Assembly (NCBI RefSeq): GCF_024362405.1
Contig: NZ_CP101454.1
Coordinates: 2,046,001-2,110,000, forward strand
Length of the DNA stretch: 64,000 nucleotides
Reading direction: 5' to 3'
DNA from: Halorarius litoreus
GTDB lineage: Archaea > Halobacteriota > Halobacteria > Halobacteriales > Haloarculaceae
The notes under the pieces are model-generated. The model made no database searches and had not been told where the DNA came from. It saw only the letters and a program-made list of their open reading frames with translations. The position numbers and the translations under genes are program-made. Shown in pieces: positions 42,130-50,622 of the stretch (position 1 is its first letter; every line of letters begins with the position of its first letter).

Positions 42130-42822
42130 ATGTCATTCGACCCCGACCGTATCGAGACGATCACCGTCGACTCCTACGGCACCCTCGTCGACCCGTACGC
42201 CACCGTCGCCAAGCTCGGCGAGTACGTCGACGCCTCGCGTGTCGAACGCATCGCCGTCGAGTGGCGTGCCCGCTCGATCATGTACACGATGGTCGGCAAC
42301 GCCATCGGCTTCTACCAGCCGTTCTACGAGATGAACCGCGACGCACTCTCGTATGCGGCCGCCGCGAACGGCCAGGAACTCACCGACCAGGACATCGCGG
42401 ACATCCTCTCGGTCTACCACGAACTCGACGTGTTCCCGGACGTTCGCGACGGGCTCGACCGGCTCGTCGACGGCGGCTACGACGTCTACGTCGTCTCGAA
42501 CGGGAACCCAGAGATGCTCGACTCGATGGTCGAGCACGCCGACATCGGAGGGCTCGTCTCGGACACCATCAGCGCCGACGAGGTACAGACGTTCAAGCCC
42601 GCACCCGAAATCTATCGGCACGCGGCCGCCAGAGTGGGCACGCCCATCGACCGTGTCTGTCACGTCGCCGGCCCCTCGTTCGACGTGCTCGGCTGCACGA
42701 ACGCCGGGATGCAGTCGACGTGGCTCAATCGTGAGGGGGGGCCGTGGGAGGCGTTCGCGGGTGACTGTCCGGGCTTCGAAGCCGCGACGTTCCACGACCT
42801 CGCGGACGAACTCGGCGTCTGA
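42130..42822 (+). CDS. Haloacid dehalogenase type II-like HAD hydrolase
   Basis: A 230-residue HAD-superfamily enzyme. Motif I is TITVDSYGTLVD with nucleophile D in the VDSYGT context (serine where DFDGT-type proteins have F), motif II is VYVVSNGNPEM, motif III lysine is in TFKPAPEIYRHAA, and motif IV is HVAGPSFDVLGCTNAGM. The cap region between matches L-2-haloacid dehalogenases. Members hydrolyse 2-haloacids or small phosphate esters; which one cannot be told. It lies beside a convergent MFS permease gene. Confidence 0.9.
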   Translation: MSFDPDRIETITVDSYGTLVDPYATVAKLGEYVDASRVERIAVEWRARSIMYTMVGNAIGFYQPFYEMNRDALSYAAAANGQELTDQDIADILSVYHELDVFPDVRDGLDRLVDGGYDVYVVSNGNPEMLDSMVEHADIGGLVSDTISADEVQTFKPAPEIYRHAAARVGTPIDRVCHVAGPSFDVLGCTNAGMQSTWLNREGGPWEAFAGDCPGFEAATFHDLADELGV

Positions 42823-42830
42823 TCCCGAAC

Positions 42831-44129
42831 TCAGTCGTCCGCGACTGTCGTCGCCTGCCTCGTCGTCGGGCCGGTCGTCCGGCGGTGGAGCCACAGCGCA
42901 CAGCCCGCCGCGAGCACGCCAGCGGCGGTCGCGATGCCGAACGCGACGCGGTAGCCCGCGACCGTGTAGACCCGTGCGCCGGCGATGGTCTCGCCCGTCC
43001 AGTAGGCGTCGAGGACGACGCCCATCAGCGCAGGGAACACGGCCGCGCCGAAGTAGCCGAGGCTGTTGATGACGCCCGTGATGGTCCCCCCGACTTTGGG
43101 TGCGTGCCGCTCCTTCCCGACCGTGAACGTGAGCGCGACCCCACCGTTCGCGAACAGCGCGAACAGCAGGCTGGCGCCGACGACGGGCAGCGGCGGGACG
43201 AGGATGAGCACCGCGTACGCGAGCGTGAAGGCGACGGCCGAGACGACGATGAGCCCCGTTCGCATCTCCAGCCGGTCGGAGAGCGCGCCGAACGCCGGCG
43301 GGCCGAGCACGAACCCGAGGTTGCCGAGCAGGACGTACGTCGAGGCGCTCGCCACCGAGACGCCGTAGGTGTCGACGATGAACGGGACGCCCCACAGCCC
43401 GAGGACGGTGACGTTCACCCCCAGGACGAAGAACAGCATGAGGCCCATCAGCCACGTCTCGGGTTCGCGGAGCACCTGCTTGGTGTTCGCCACCACCTCG
43501 CCGAGCGACGCGGTCGCCTGGTCGGGCGCGCCGACGCTCTCGTAGCCGACGTCGCTCGGCGTGTCCCGGACGAGCAGGAGGACGGCGACGGCGGTGACGC
43601 CACCGACCGCTCCCGCGGTGAGCAGCGAGACGCGCCACCCCGTCGCCTCGATGGCCAGTGCGAGCGGCGTCGTCGCCAGTATCCCGCCGATGCCCGCCGC
43701 GGCGATGGTCCATCCCGTCATCGTGGCGTACTCCTCCGGGAGATACCACGACGCGAGAAACCGCAGGGTGGCGACGTACATGACGCTCCCGCCGAGGCCG
43801 ACGACCGCCCGGGCGACGAGCGCCATCGTGTACGTCTCGGTGAGCGCGAACCATACGACGCCACCGCTCATGAGCGCCAGCCCGACGGCACCGACCCATC
43901 GCGGACCGTAGCGGTCGACCACGAGCCCCGCCGGGAGCTGGAGGGCGGCGTAGATGTAGAAGAACGAGGCATGGAGGACGCCCAGTTCGGCGGCCGTCGT
44001 GTCGAACGACCGCGCGAGCGTGTCCGCGAGCACCGCGGTCGCCGTCCGGTGGAAGTTCACCAGGAGGAAGGCCGCGGCGAGCAGGGCCCACAGCAGGAGA
44101 CGATGGCGACGCATCCGGCGACTAGTCAT
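42831..44129 (-). CDS. Major facilitator superfamily permease
   Basis: A 432-residue membrane transporter with about twelve hydrophobic segments in two halves. Family signs are DRYGPRWVGAVGLALMSGG between helices 2 and 3 (the conserved loop), ALVARAVVGLGGSVMYVATL, and the second-half loop GALSDRLEMRTGLIVV. The central loop between helices 6 and 7 (RDTPSDVGYESVGAPDQATA) matches the nitrate/oxalate-formate antiporter-like or sugar-phosphate groups only loosely. The substrate is unknown. The short N-terminal MTSRRMRRHRLLLW is basic and cytosolic. Confidence 0.88.
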   Translation of the reverse strand: MTSRRMRRHRLLLWALLAAAFLLVNFHRTATAVLADTLARSFDTTAAELGVLHASFFYIYAALQLPAGLVVDRYGPRWVGAVGLALMSGGVVWFALTETYTMALVARAVVGLGGSVMYVATLRFLASWYLPEEYATMTGWTIAAAGIGGILATTPLALAIEATGWRVSLLTAGAVGGVTAVAVLLLVRDTPSDVGYESVGAPDQATASLGEVVANTKQVLREPETWLMGLMLFFVLGVNVTVLGLWGVPFIVDTYGVSVASASTYVLLGNLGFVLGPPAFGALSDRLEMRTGLIVVSAVAFTLAYAVLILVPPLPVVGASLLFALFANGGVALTFTVGKERHAPKVGGTITGVINSLGYFGAAVFPALMGVVLDAYWTGETIAGARVYTVAGYRVAFGIATAAGVLAAGCALWLHRRTTGPTTRQATTVADD

Positions 44130-44232
44130 ACGTTACACTCTGCCGATGGTCACAAATACCTCCTGAGTTCCCGGCAGTTTATCAGTGGGTCGACGCCCAC
44201 CGTTATGCCTGTGGGGATTGTCGCCACTCCAC

Positions 44233-45048
44233 ATGCCGTACGAGACCATCACGGTCGACGCGCCCGACGACGACCGCCTCACGCGCATTCGGCTCGCGCG
44301 CCCCGAGACGGGCAACCTCGTCACCGGGCGACTGCTCGACGAACTCACCGACGCCATCGTCACGGCGGACCGCGACGACGACGTGCGCGGCATCCTGCTG
44401 TCGTCGACGGACGAGCCGTTCTGCTCGGGCGCGTCGCTCGACGAACTCCGCGACCTCTCGTGGGAGGAGGGTTCTCGCTGGCTCACCGCCTACTTCGAGA
44501 CGCTCGACCTCATCCGGGATACTGGCAAGCCCGTCATCGCGGGCGTCGAGGGGACGTGTGTCGCCGGTGGGAACGAACTCGTCTCGGCGTGTGACATCAT
44601 CGTCGCCGGGAAATCGGCGCGGTTCGGCCAGCCCGAGGTCAACGTCGGGTCGACCGCGGCGGGCGGCGGCGTCCAACTTCTCCCACTGATGGTCGGCGAG
44701 AAGCGCGCGAAGGACCTGCTGTTGACGGGTCGCTTGCTCGACGCCGAGGAGGCGAAGGCCATCGGACTCATCACGCGCGTCGTCCCGGATGGCGAGGCCG
44801 AACAGAGAGCGGCCGACCTCCTGTCGACCATCGCCGACGAGAAGAGCCCGCAGGCGTATCGCACCATCAAGGCCATCATGAAGCCGTGGACGAACTTCGG
44901 ACTCATGGGCCAGGAGATGGCTCGCGACCTGACGGCGAGAGTCTGGGACAGCGAGGAGTTCCACGCACGGGCCGATGCGTTCGTCGCGCGTGAAGAACAG
45001 ACACCGCGGCCGTTCACCGGGACGCGGCCGCGCGAGCAGGACGACTAG
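44233..45048 (+). CDS. Enoyl-CoA hydratase/isomerase family protein
   Basis: A 271-residue crotonase-fold protein. Family signs are LLSSTDEPFCSGASLDELRD (first oxyanion-hole loop), KPVIAGVEGTCVAGGNELVS (second oxyanion loop and CoA contact) with AGKSARFGQPEVNVGSTAAG, then LLPLMVGEKRAKDLLLTGRL. The first loop has S-G-A-S where many hydratases carry S-A-G-x-D, and the catalytic glutamates of hydratases are not clearly both present, so the reaction could be isomerisation or hydrolysis. It converges on a metal-dependent hydrolase gene with a four-base overlap. Confidence 0.88.
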   Translation: MPYETITVDAPDDDRLTRIRLARPETGNLVTGRLLDELTDAIVTADRDDDVRGILLSSTDEPFCSGASLDELRDLSWEEGSRWLTAYFETLDLIRDTGKPVIAGVEGTCVAGGNELVSACDIIVAGKSARFGQPEVNVGSTAAGGGVQLLPLMVGEKRAKDLLLTGRLLDAEEAKAIGLITRVVPDGEAEQRAADLLSTIADEKSPQAYRTIKAIMKPWTNFGLMGQEMARDLTARVWDSEEFHARADAFVAREEQTPRPFTGTRPREQDD

Positions 45049-45896
45049 GCGTCGCCGAGGAACCGGTCGGCGGCAGTCCGAAACAGCCCGTCGAACGCGT
45101 CGTCGGAGAGGTCGCGCGCCAGTAGCCCCTCGCGTTCCGCCCGGTACGTGTGCGGGATGTTCGGGTAGTCGCTCCCGTACATGATGCGGCCGGCGAGGTC
45201 CTCGAACACCGCGTCGTCGATGGAGTCGGGGTCGAACTCCATCGCGTCGCCAACCGCGGTCGACATCGCGAAACAGGTGTCGAGAAAGACGTTCTCGTTG
45301 TCGTAGGCGGTCTCGATGAACGCCTCGTGTTCGAACGTGCCCATGTGCGCACAGCAGGCGTGCACGTCGGGGTACGACGCGAGAAACTGTCGGAACTGGT
45401 CGATACCGACGTGCGGGGAGTCGCGGAACATCGGCGCGGTCCCGGCGTGAAAGAGGATGGGCCGGTCGTACGCGGCGGCGAGTTCGAACGCCGGGTCGAG
45501 CCGCGGGTCCGCGGGCCCGCACCCCTGGACCGGACACTGGAACTTCAGGCCGCGCGCGCCGGACTCGAAGGCGTCGCGGACGACCTCGTGGACGGAATCG
45601 TCGCCGTGGACCGTGGCGAACGGCACCGCCAGCTCCGACTCCTCGGCGCGGGCGAGCACCCAGTCGTTGAGGTCGGCGGCGACGTCCGGCTTGTGTGCGT
45701 ACGGCAGCGCGACGTACCGCTCGACGCCCGCCTTCCGGAGGTTCGACTCGATTGCCTCGCGCTCGACCGGGTGGGGAAACTCCCAGCCGGCGGCGTCGTT
45801 GAGCGCGTCGCGGATGGCTGCCATCAGGCGCCCAGGCATGAGGTGGACGTGAACGTCGGTGATGGGGCCGTCGAGGTCGGCCAGTTGCAGTTGCAT
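45045..45896 (-). CDS. Amidohydrolase-family metal-dependent hydrolase
   Basis: A 283-residue TIM-barrel hydrolase of the amidohydrolase-2 type. Metal and catalytic residues: HxH in ITDVHVHLMPG, the histidine in PILFHAGTAPMF, the histidines in ACCAHMGTFEHEAFIE and the aspartate in IMYGSDYPNIPHTY. Relatives include decarboxylases (ACMSD-like) and lactonases; the substrate is not predicted. The start MQLQLADLDGPITDV was chosen over an ATG four codons upstream. It is transcribed in the same direction as the GalT-like gene, 40 bases downstream of it, so an operon is likely. Confidence 0.88.
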   Translation of the reverse strand: MQLQLADLDGPITDVHVHLMPGRLMAAIRDALNDAAGWEFPHPVEREAIESNLRKAGVERYVALPYAHKPDVAADLNDWVLARAEESELAVPFATVHGDDSVHEVVRDAFESGARGLKFQCPVQGCGPADPRLDPAFELAAAYDRPILFHAGTAPMFRDSPHVGIDQFRQFLASYPDVHACCAHMGTFEHEAFIETAYDNENVFLDTCFAMSTAVGDAMEFDPDSIDDAVFEDLAGRIMYGSDYPNIPHTYRAEREGLLARDLSDDAFDGLFRTAADRFLGDA

Positions 45897-45936
45897 ACCG
45901 TCCCACACGTGGCGACCGCGAAAGGCGTTGCGTCGG

Positions 45937-46929
45937 TCAGAACTGCTCGTGGGCGTCGGCCGCGTACGCCTCGGGCGCGGTGGTGACGACCCCCTCGTCG
46001 TGGAGTACCGTGAAGTACGGCGAATCCGACCAGTAGTACTCGTCGAACACCGACCGGGCGATTACGTTCACGACGGGCGTCTGGTGGTCCGCCGTGAGAT
46101 GGATGGCGACGTTGAACGCGTTGAGTCCGGCCTCGGCGTACGACGCGAGTACGTGCGTCAGCCCCTCGCTGATACCGTCGACGGCTGCCCCATCGGGGCT
46201 GGGAACGCCCTCGCGGTCGACCACGCCGAGGACGTGCCGGTGGTGTTTCGGGGCGAACGCGGCCAGCCAGTCGACCGGCCCCGTCTCGCCGATCCACCGC
46301 TCGCCATCGCGCTCGGCGTCAACGAGGTCCTGCCAGTAGTCGCTCCCCTCGCGGCTCCGGTAGTCTGCCGCAGCCTCGGCGAGTCGACGCCCCTCGTTCG
46401 TCCCGCGGTCGTCGACGAGCGCCTGCATGTGCGGGTGGACGATACTCGACCCCGCCGACTTGAGGAAGTTCATGTTCACCGAGGCGTACTGCGCCGTCTC
46501 GTCGTGGTCGAACGCCGCGTGGACGAACTCCAGGGCCGCGTTCAGGCCGTCGGCGAACTGACGGGGGGTGAACGCCTCCATCGGCTGGAAGTGCGTCTCC
46601 GTCAGCGCCACGACGTTCGAGTGGGCGGCGTAGGGGTTGAGGTTCGGGAACGACGTCGCCTCGCCCCACGACCCGCGTTCGACGTCCATCCACTCGGGGT
46701 ACGTCGGCGTGGCCTCCTCGACCGTGCCGGGACAGAAGAAACAGCCCTCGGCGTCCGAGACCACGGAGTCGATGTCGTAGTCGTCGGGGGTCGCGAACGC
46801 GCCATCGGCGATACGCGCCGTGCGACCGGTCAGCGGGTCGGTCCGTACCTCGATGGTCTCGGTGACCTCCTCGAAGTCGGCCAACGGGCTGTGGAACGTC
46901 GACTCCTGGATATGCGTCTCGAACTCCAT
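45937..46929 (-). CDS. Galactose-1-phosphate uridylyltransferase-like protein (HIT superfamily)
   Basis: A 330-residue protein with the GalT-like arrangement of two HIT folds. The nucleotidyl-transfer motif is HPHMQAL in SSIVHPHMQALVDD, preceded by NFLKSAGSS. A zinc-type pair is CFFC in EGCFFCPGTVEEA. Further family stretches are SFPNLNPYAAHSNVVALTET and HLTADHQTPVVNVIARSVFD. The family moves nucleotidyl groups between sugar phosphates; the standard H-P-H-x-Q triad is intact, so activity is likely. Interestingly it is divergent from a second, smaller HIT protein. The alternative is a galT-like enzyme of another sugar. Confidence 0.82.
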   Translation of the reverse strand: MEFETHIQESTFHSPLADFEEVTETIEVRTDPLTGRTARIADGAFATPDDYDIDSVVSDAEGCFFCPGTVEEATPTYPEWMDVERGSWGEATSFPNLNPYAAHSNVVALTETHFQPMEAFTPRQFADGLNAALEFVHAAFDHDETAQYASVNMNFLKSAGSSIVHPHMQALVDDRGTNEGRRLAEAAADYRSREGSDYWQDLVDAERDGERWIGETGPVDWLAAFAPKHHRHVLGVVDREGVPSPDGAAVDGISEGLTHVLASYAEAGLNAFNVAIHLTADHQTPVVNVIARSVFDEYYWSDSPYFTVLHDEGVVTTAPEAYAADAHEQF

Positions 46930-47007
46930 GGTCTCTGTTGGCACGCTCCGGGGCAAAAGCCTAGTCCCAGTCGGGACGCTTTTCGGCCAGTGTGCCGACC
47001 CCCGTCC

Positions 47008-47433
47008 ATGAACGACGACTGCATCTTCTGCCGCATCGTCGCGGGGGAACTCCCCTCGCGAACCGTCCACGAGGACGACGAGACGCTGGCGTTCCTCGAC
47101 GCCAACCCGCTCGCGCCCGGTCACACGCTCGTCGTCCCGAAAGCGCACCACGAGCACGTCGAGGACATGGACGGGGAGACGGCCGCCGCCGTGTTCGAGA
47201 CCCTCCACGGGCTCGTCGGCCCCGTACAGGACGCCGTCGATGCCGAGGGGTCGACCATCGCGTTCAACAACGGCGAGGCTGCTGGCCAGGAGGTTCCGCA
47301 TACCCACGCCCACATCGTCCCGCGATTCGAGGGCGACGGGGGCGGTCCCATCCACGCCGTCGCGGGCTCACGGCCCAGTCTCGCGGACGGCGAGTTGGAC
47401 GAGATCCGCGACGACATCTCAGAGCGAGTCTGA
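47008..47433 (+). CDS. HIT family protein (histidine-triad nucleotide hydrolase)
   Basis: A 141-residue single-domain HIT protein. The triad is in VPHTHAHIVPRF (H-T-H-A-H-I), with N-terminal CIFCRIVAGELPSRTVHEDD and LAFLDANPLAPGHTLVVPKA typical of the Hint/Fhit branch. The C-terminal extension with DGGGPIHAV fits archaeal members. Such proteins hydrolyse AMP-amino conjugates or dinucleoside polyphosphates. It is divergent from the GalT-like gene, which carries the same fold. Confidence 0.93.
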   Translation: MNDDCIFCRIVAGELPSRTVHEDDETLAFLDANPLAPGHTLVVPKAHHEHVEDMDGETAAAVFETLHGLVGPVQDAVDAEGSTIAFNNGEAAGQEVPHTHAHIVPRFEGDGGGPIHAVAGSRPSLADGELDEIRDDISERV

Positions 47434-47434
47434 A

Positions 47435-47623
47435 CTACCGCCCGCCGGCTTCCTGCAGCAGCGAGTAGCTTTTCAGCGTCAGCCCCGCGAGGACCACGAC
47501 GCCCGCGAGGAGAAACAGCGCCGCAGCTCCGATACCGAACTCGCCCCACACGAGGTTCGTGTAGCCGAGCAGGAGCCACACCAGCGCCACGAGGAGTGGA
47601 AGCCCGAGGATGAGCGCGATCAT
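47435..47623 (-). CDS. Small 62-residue membrane protein
   Basis: A short protein starting MIALILGLPLLVALVWLLLG with two membrane helices (about residues 2-20 and 30-50) and the end SYSLLQEAGGR. It lies tail-to-tail with the HIT gene, one base apart, which suggests real coding sequence. The ATG was chosen because the two helices start right after it. No family is recognised. Confidence 0.65.
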   Translation of the reverse strand: MIALILGLPLLVALVWLLLGYTNLVWGEFGIGAAALFLLAGVVVLAGLTLKSYSLLQEAGGR

Positions 47624-47764
47624 GGACTTGACCTCGTCGTAGGGGCGGCGCGACGGCACGCTCGGGGGGTGGGTCGGAGCGAAGTTCAACGCTCCGGTCA
47701 CTCTCCGATTCCTTTCGACACCAGGAACAGTAATTTTTTGTCGGAACCGCCGACCACCAGGAGT

Positions 47765-48478
47765 ATGAGCGATATCACGGCGTTCGTCGGCACGACCGGC
47801 GGCGCGGGGACGACGCGGGTGACGGTGGAGGTCGCGGCGACGCTCGCCCGCGACGGTGACGACGTGGCGATACTCGATGCGGCGTACGCGACACAGGGGC
47901 TCGCCGACCACGTCCAGGGCCGCATCGACCCGGACGTGACCGCGCTCGTCACCGAGGAGTGGCCGCTCGACGACGGACTCGTCGAACTCCCGGTCGAGAC
48001 GAGCGGTCGGGTCGTCGCCGCACCGGCGTACGCGCCGTTCGAGCGGCTGGCGCGGGCGAAGACGCCCGACGCCGCACGGCGGTTCGAACGCCTCGCGGAG
48101 ACCGCCGCCCGCGAGTACGACGCCGTGCTCGTCGACACGCCGCCAATCGCGGCGAACCAGGCGGTCGCGGCGGTGACCGTCGCCGACCGGGTCGCGCTCG
48201 TCACGCCCGGAACAACGCGGGGGACGGACGCCCTCGCCCGGATGCGGGACCGACTGGCAGATGTCGGCTGCGAAGTCGACGCGTCGGTCGCCACCCGCAC
48301 GACCGAGACGGGCGTCGCGGACGTCGCCGTTCCCGAGAGCGACACGACCGACCCGGGGGCGGTCCCGGTGTGTGACACGGCCGACGGCGCGCTCGCTGCT
48401 GCGGTCGTCGAGGCGACCGAGACCACACTCGACCGCGACCTCGACGTCGAGTTCGACGACGGACTCCTCGGCCTATAG
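47765..48478 (+). CDS. MinD/ParA-like protein lacking the P-loop lysines
   Basis: A 237-residue protein with the SIMIBI-class fold of MinD/ParA: N-terminal strand and loop ITAFVGTTGGAGTTRVTVEV, the switch-type AILDAAYATQGLADHV, Walker B-like AVLVDTPPIAANQAV and the later strand RVALVTPGTTRGTDALARMR. The loop equivalent to KGGVGKTT reads TGGAGTTR (T10 and T16 at the two lysine positions), so both lysines that mark deviant Walker A ATPases are gone. It may still bind nucleotide, but hydrolysis is doubtful. A TATA-like gtaattttttg lies about 30 bases upstream. Its 3' end overlaps the next, convergent gene by six bases. Confidence 0.82.
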   Translation: MSDITAFVGTTGGAGTTRVTVEVAATLARDGDDVAILDAAYATQGLADHVQGRIDPDVTALVTEEWPLDDGLVELPVETSGRVVAAPAYAPFERLARAKTPDAARRFERLAETAAREYDAVLVDTPPIAANQAVAAVTVADRVALVTPGTTRGTDALARMRDRLADVGCEVDASVATRTTETGVADVAVPESDTTDPGAVPVCDTADGALAAAVVEATETTLDRDLDVEFDDGLLGL

Positions 48479-48967
48479 GAACTCGTCGGCGTCCGAGCGA
48501 GCGTCGTCGAGCGGGTCCGCCAGTTCGACTGCGAGCGCTCCTTCGAGCGCCTCGCGCGCCTCGGGGAGCGGGTCGTGTGTCTCGACGAACACCGCGAGTG
48601 CGAACTCGGCGTCGTCACACTGTGTTAGCTCCAGGGCGTCCGCTCGCGAGAGTCGGGCATCGAGCCAGTCGCGCACGACTCGCTGGCCAGTGGGGCCGAG
48701 TGGATGGACCGACTCGCCGAGCAGGTGGAGCGCCTTCGCTCCGGTCACGGGCGCGATACCAGCCTCACGAGCGGCGGCCCCGACGCTCGTTCCCGTCGCG
48801 TAGCTGTCGACGAGCGTCGCCGCCGCAGCCGGGGTACACGGCAGGGCGTCGGCGAACGGCTCGAGTCGCTCGACGAGCGGCGTGTCGGTGTCGTCGACCA
48901 CCGCCACCCCGCGCGCCTCCTGTTCGGCAGTCACCTCCAGCCCTGCGGCCAACTCCGAGAGCGTCAC
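48473..48967 (-). CDS. Conserved helical protein between the MinD-like and TFB genes
   Basis: A 164-residue mostly helical acidic protein, not assigned to a named family. It starts with GTG (MTLSELAAGLEVTAEQEARG), has the helix-rich core CTPAAAATLVDSYATGTSVG then AAAREAGIAPVTGAKALHLL, which looks like a helix-turn-helix, and ends DPLDDARSDADEFL. A DNA-linked role is a reasonable guess from the HTH-like pattern and neighbours. It is divergent from the TFB gene. Confidence 0.7.
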   Translation of the reverse strand: MTLSELAAGLEVTAEQEARGVAVVDDTDTPLVERLEPFADALPCTPAAAATLVDSYATGTSVGAAAREAGIAPVTGAKALHLLGESVHPLGPTGQRVVRDWLDARLSRADALELTQCDDAEFALAVFVETHDPLPEAREALEGALAVELADPLDDARSDADEFL

Positions 48968-49085
48968 AGGCGCTCTGGTGGGTTCATTTCACTAAAAACT
49001 ACGCCAGAGAGAACTCGCCGAACCTACCGGTCACCGGTGGGTTCCCGTCGGTGCGTCGGTGGTCACTCGCGGCCTCACGACTCCG

Positions 49086-49093
49086 TTTTTAAC
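49086..49093 (+). promoter_or_regulatory. TATA box of the TFB gene
   Basis: The run tttttaac lies 25 bases before the TFB ATG, with the GC-rich ctccg immediately upstream where a BRE would be. The spacing suits a leaderless transcript. Confidence 0.5.
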
Positions 49094-49117
49094 CCCCATC
49101 GCGAGCCAGTTTCAGAT

Positions 49118-49981
49118 ATGAGCACGACGGCAACTGCGTGCCCCGAGTGTGACGGTCGACTACACAGCGACGGAACCGAGACCATCTGTGGCGAGTGCGG
49201 GCTCGTCGTCGGTGAGGACGCGCTCGACCGCGGCCCCGAGTGGCGGTCGTTCGCGGACGACGACACGAACCCGAAGCGGTGTGGGGCACCGCTCACGCGG
49301 TCGCGACACGACCGGGGGCTCTCGACCGAAATCGGCCGGTCGACGCGGCTCAAAGGTCGCAAACGCCGGCGGGTCGCGCGGATGCGAACACAGCACCGGC
49401 GCGCGCAGATCTCGTCGAAGACGGACCGGAACCAGGTCTACTCGTTCACGGAGATTCGACGCATCGTGAGCGCACTCGAACTCGGCGACCCTGTCCGCGA
49501 GCAGGCGTGTACGCTGTTCGAGTCGGCACAGGACGCGGACCTCCTCCGCGGGCGCTCGCTGGAGGGGTTCGCCGCGGCGACCGTCTACGCGGTCTGCCGG
49601 GTGAACGGTGTCGCCCGGACGGTCGAGGAGATAACGCGACGGGCGAAGGCCGACGCGGACGAACTCCGAGTGGCGTACGATGCGCTCAACCGCGAACTCG
49701 GCCTTCCAACGGGACCAATCGACCCGCGCTCGTATCTCGCGCGGTTCACCTCGGCGCTCGACCTGCCGCGCGAGGTGGAGGCCGCCGCCCGCGAGCTCGC
49801 CGAACGGGCCGACGACGAGGGGCTGACCGTCGGTCGAAATCCCTGTGGCGTGGCAGCGGCCTGTCTCTACGCGGCGGCGACCGAGCGGGGCCACTCACTG
49901 ACGCAGGCCGAGGCCGCCGACGTGGCCGACGTGACACCCGTCACGCTCCGGTCGACGTATCACGAACTGACCGACCGCTGA
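49118..49981 (+). CDS. tfb: Transcription initiation factor IIB
   Basis: A 287-residue archaeal TFB that bridges TBP-bound promoters and RNA polymerase. The N-terminal zinc ribbon has C8, C11, C24 and C27 (ACPECDGRL and ICGECGLV). The B-finger/linker region follows with DRGPEWRSF and the basic LKGRKRRRVARMRTQHRRAQ. Two cyclin repeats are seen, about residues 105-195 (GRSLEGFAAATVYAVCRVNG) and 200-285 (VGRNPCGVAAACLYAAATER, with DVTPVTLRSTYHELTDR). Haloarchaea usually have several TFBs; this one is somewhat shorter (usual length about 310-330). It overlaps the convergent MinD-type ATPase by 22 bases. Confidence 0.94.
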   Translation: MSTTATACPECDGRLHSDGTETICGECGLVVGEDALDRGPEWRSFADDDTNPKRCGAPLTRSRHDRGLSTEIGRSTRLKGRKRRRVARMRTQHRRAQISSKTDRNQVYSFTEIRRIVSALELGDPVREQACTLFESAQDADLLRGRSLEGFAAATVYAVCRVNGVARTVEEITRRAKADADELRVAYDALNRELGLPTGPIDPRSYLARFTSALDLPREVEAAARELAERADDEGLTVGRNPCGVAAACLYAAATERGHSLTQAEAADVADVTPVTLRSTYHELTDR

Positions 49982-50622
49982 ACGCCCGCGGCCAGTTCCT
50001 CGAACCGCTCCGCTGCGGTCGCGTCGGGTGCGAGCGCGGCGACCGGCTGGCCGTGTGCCATCGCCCGCGAGACGTGCGCTGCGTTCGGTATCTCGACGAC
50101 AGGCGCGCCCAACGCATCCCGGACCGCCTCGGTTTCCTGTCCGTCGCTTCTGTTGACGACGACCCGTGCCAGTCCTGCGTCGAGTGCGCGAGCGAGCGCT
50201 CGCGCTCGGAGCGCGTCCGCGAGTGCGACTCGCGACGGGGTGGTCACGACCACGCAGGCGTCCGCGGCGAGCAACGCCGCCCCCGAGTCGCTCGCGAGGC
50301 CGGCCGGACAGTCGACGACCACTCGCCCGTACGCTCGCTCGACAGCTGTGAGTGCCTCGGGCAGCCGTCGAACGTCGCAGGCACGGGCCCCCGCGAGCGT
50401 CCGCCCACAGGGGAGCAGGTCGACCGGGCCGGACTCGTCGACCGCCTCGATCGCCGAAGCGCGCCCCGCGAGCACGTCGTGGAGGTCCGGGCCACGGGAC
50501 TCGGGGAGGTCGGCCATCCCGAGGTCCGCGTCGACCGCCACGGCGTCTACTTCGGCGGCGAGGTTGTACGCCACGGTCGTCTTGCCGACGCCACCCTTCC
50601 CGCCGACGACTGCGAGAATCAC
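49960..50622 (-). CDS. MinD/ParA-type ATPase
   Basis: A 220-residue ATPase of the MinD/ParA group with an intact deviant Walker A, GGKGGVGKTT (K9 signature lysine and K14), Walker A' VAVDADLGMADLPESRG, Walker B VVVDCPAGLASDSGA and the base-contact VVVNRSDGQETEAV. No C-terminal amphipathic MinD-type membrane helix is obvious; the end is short (GVQRSVSS). The start codon is GTG, overlapping the stop codon of the preceding gene by four bases (GTGA). As I recall, one haloarchaeal MinD homologue in Haloferax also lies near tfb and mcm, so the neighbourhood may be conserved. Confidence 0.92.
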   Translation of the reverse strand: MILAVVGGKGGVGKTTVAYNLAAEVDAVAVDADLGMADLPESRGPDLHDVLAGRASAIEAVDESGPVDLLPCGRTLAGARACDVRRLPEALTAVERAYGRVVVDCPAGLASDSGAALLAADACVVVTTPSRVALADALRARALARALDAGLARVVVNRSDGQETEAVRDALGAPVVEIPNAAHVSRAMAHGQPVAALAPDATAAERFEELAAGVQRSVSS

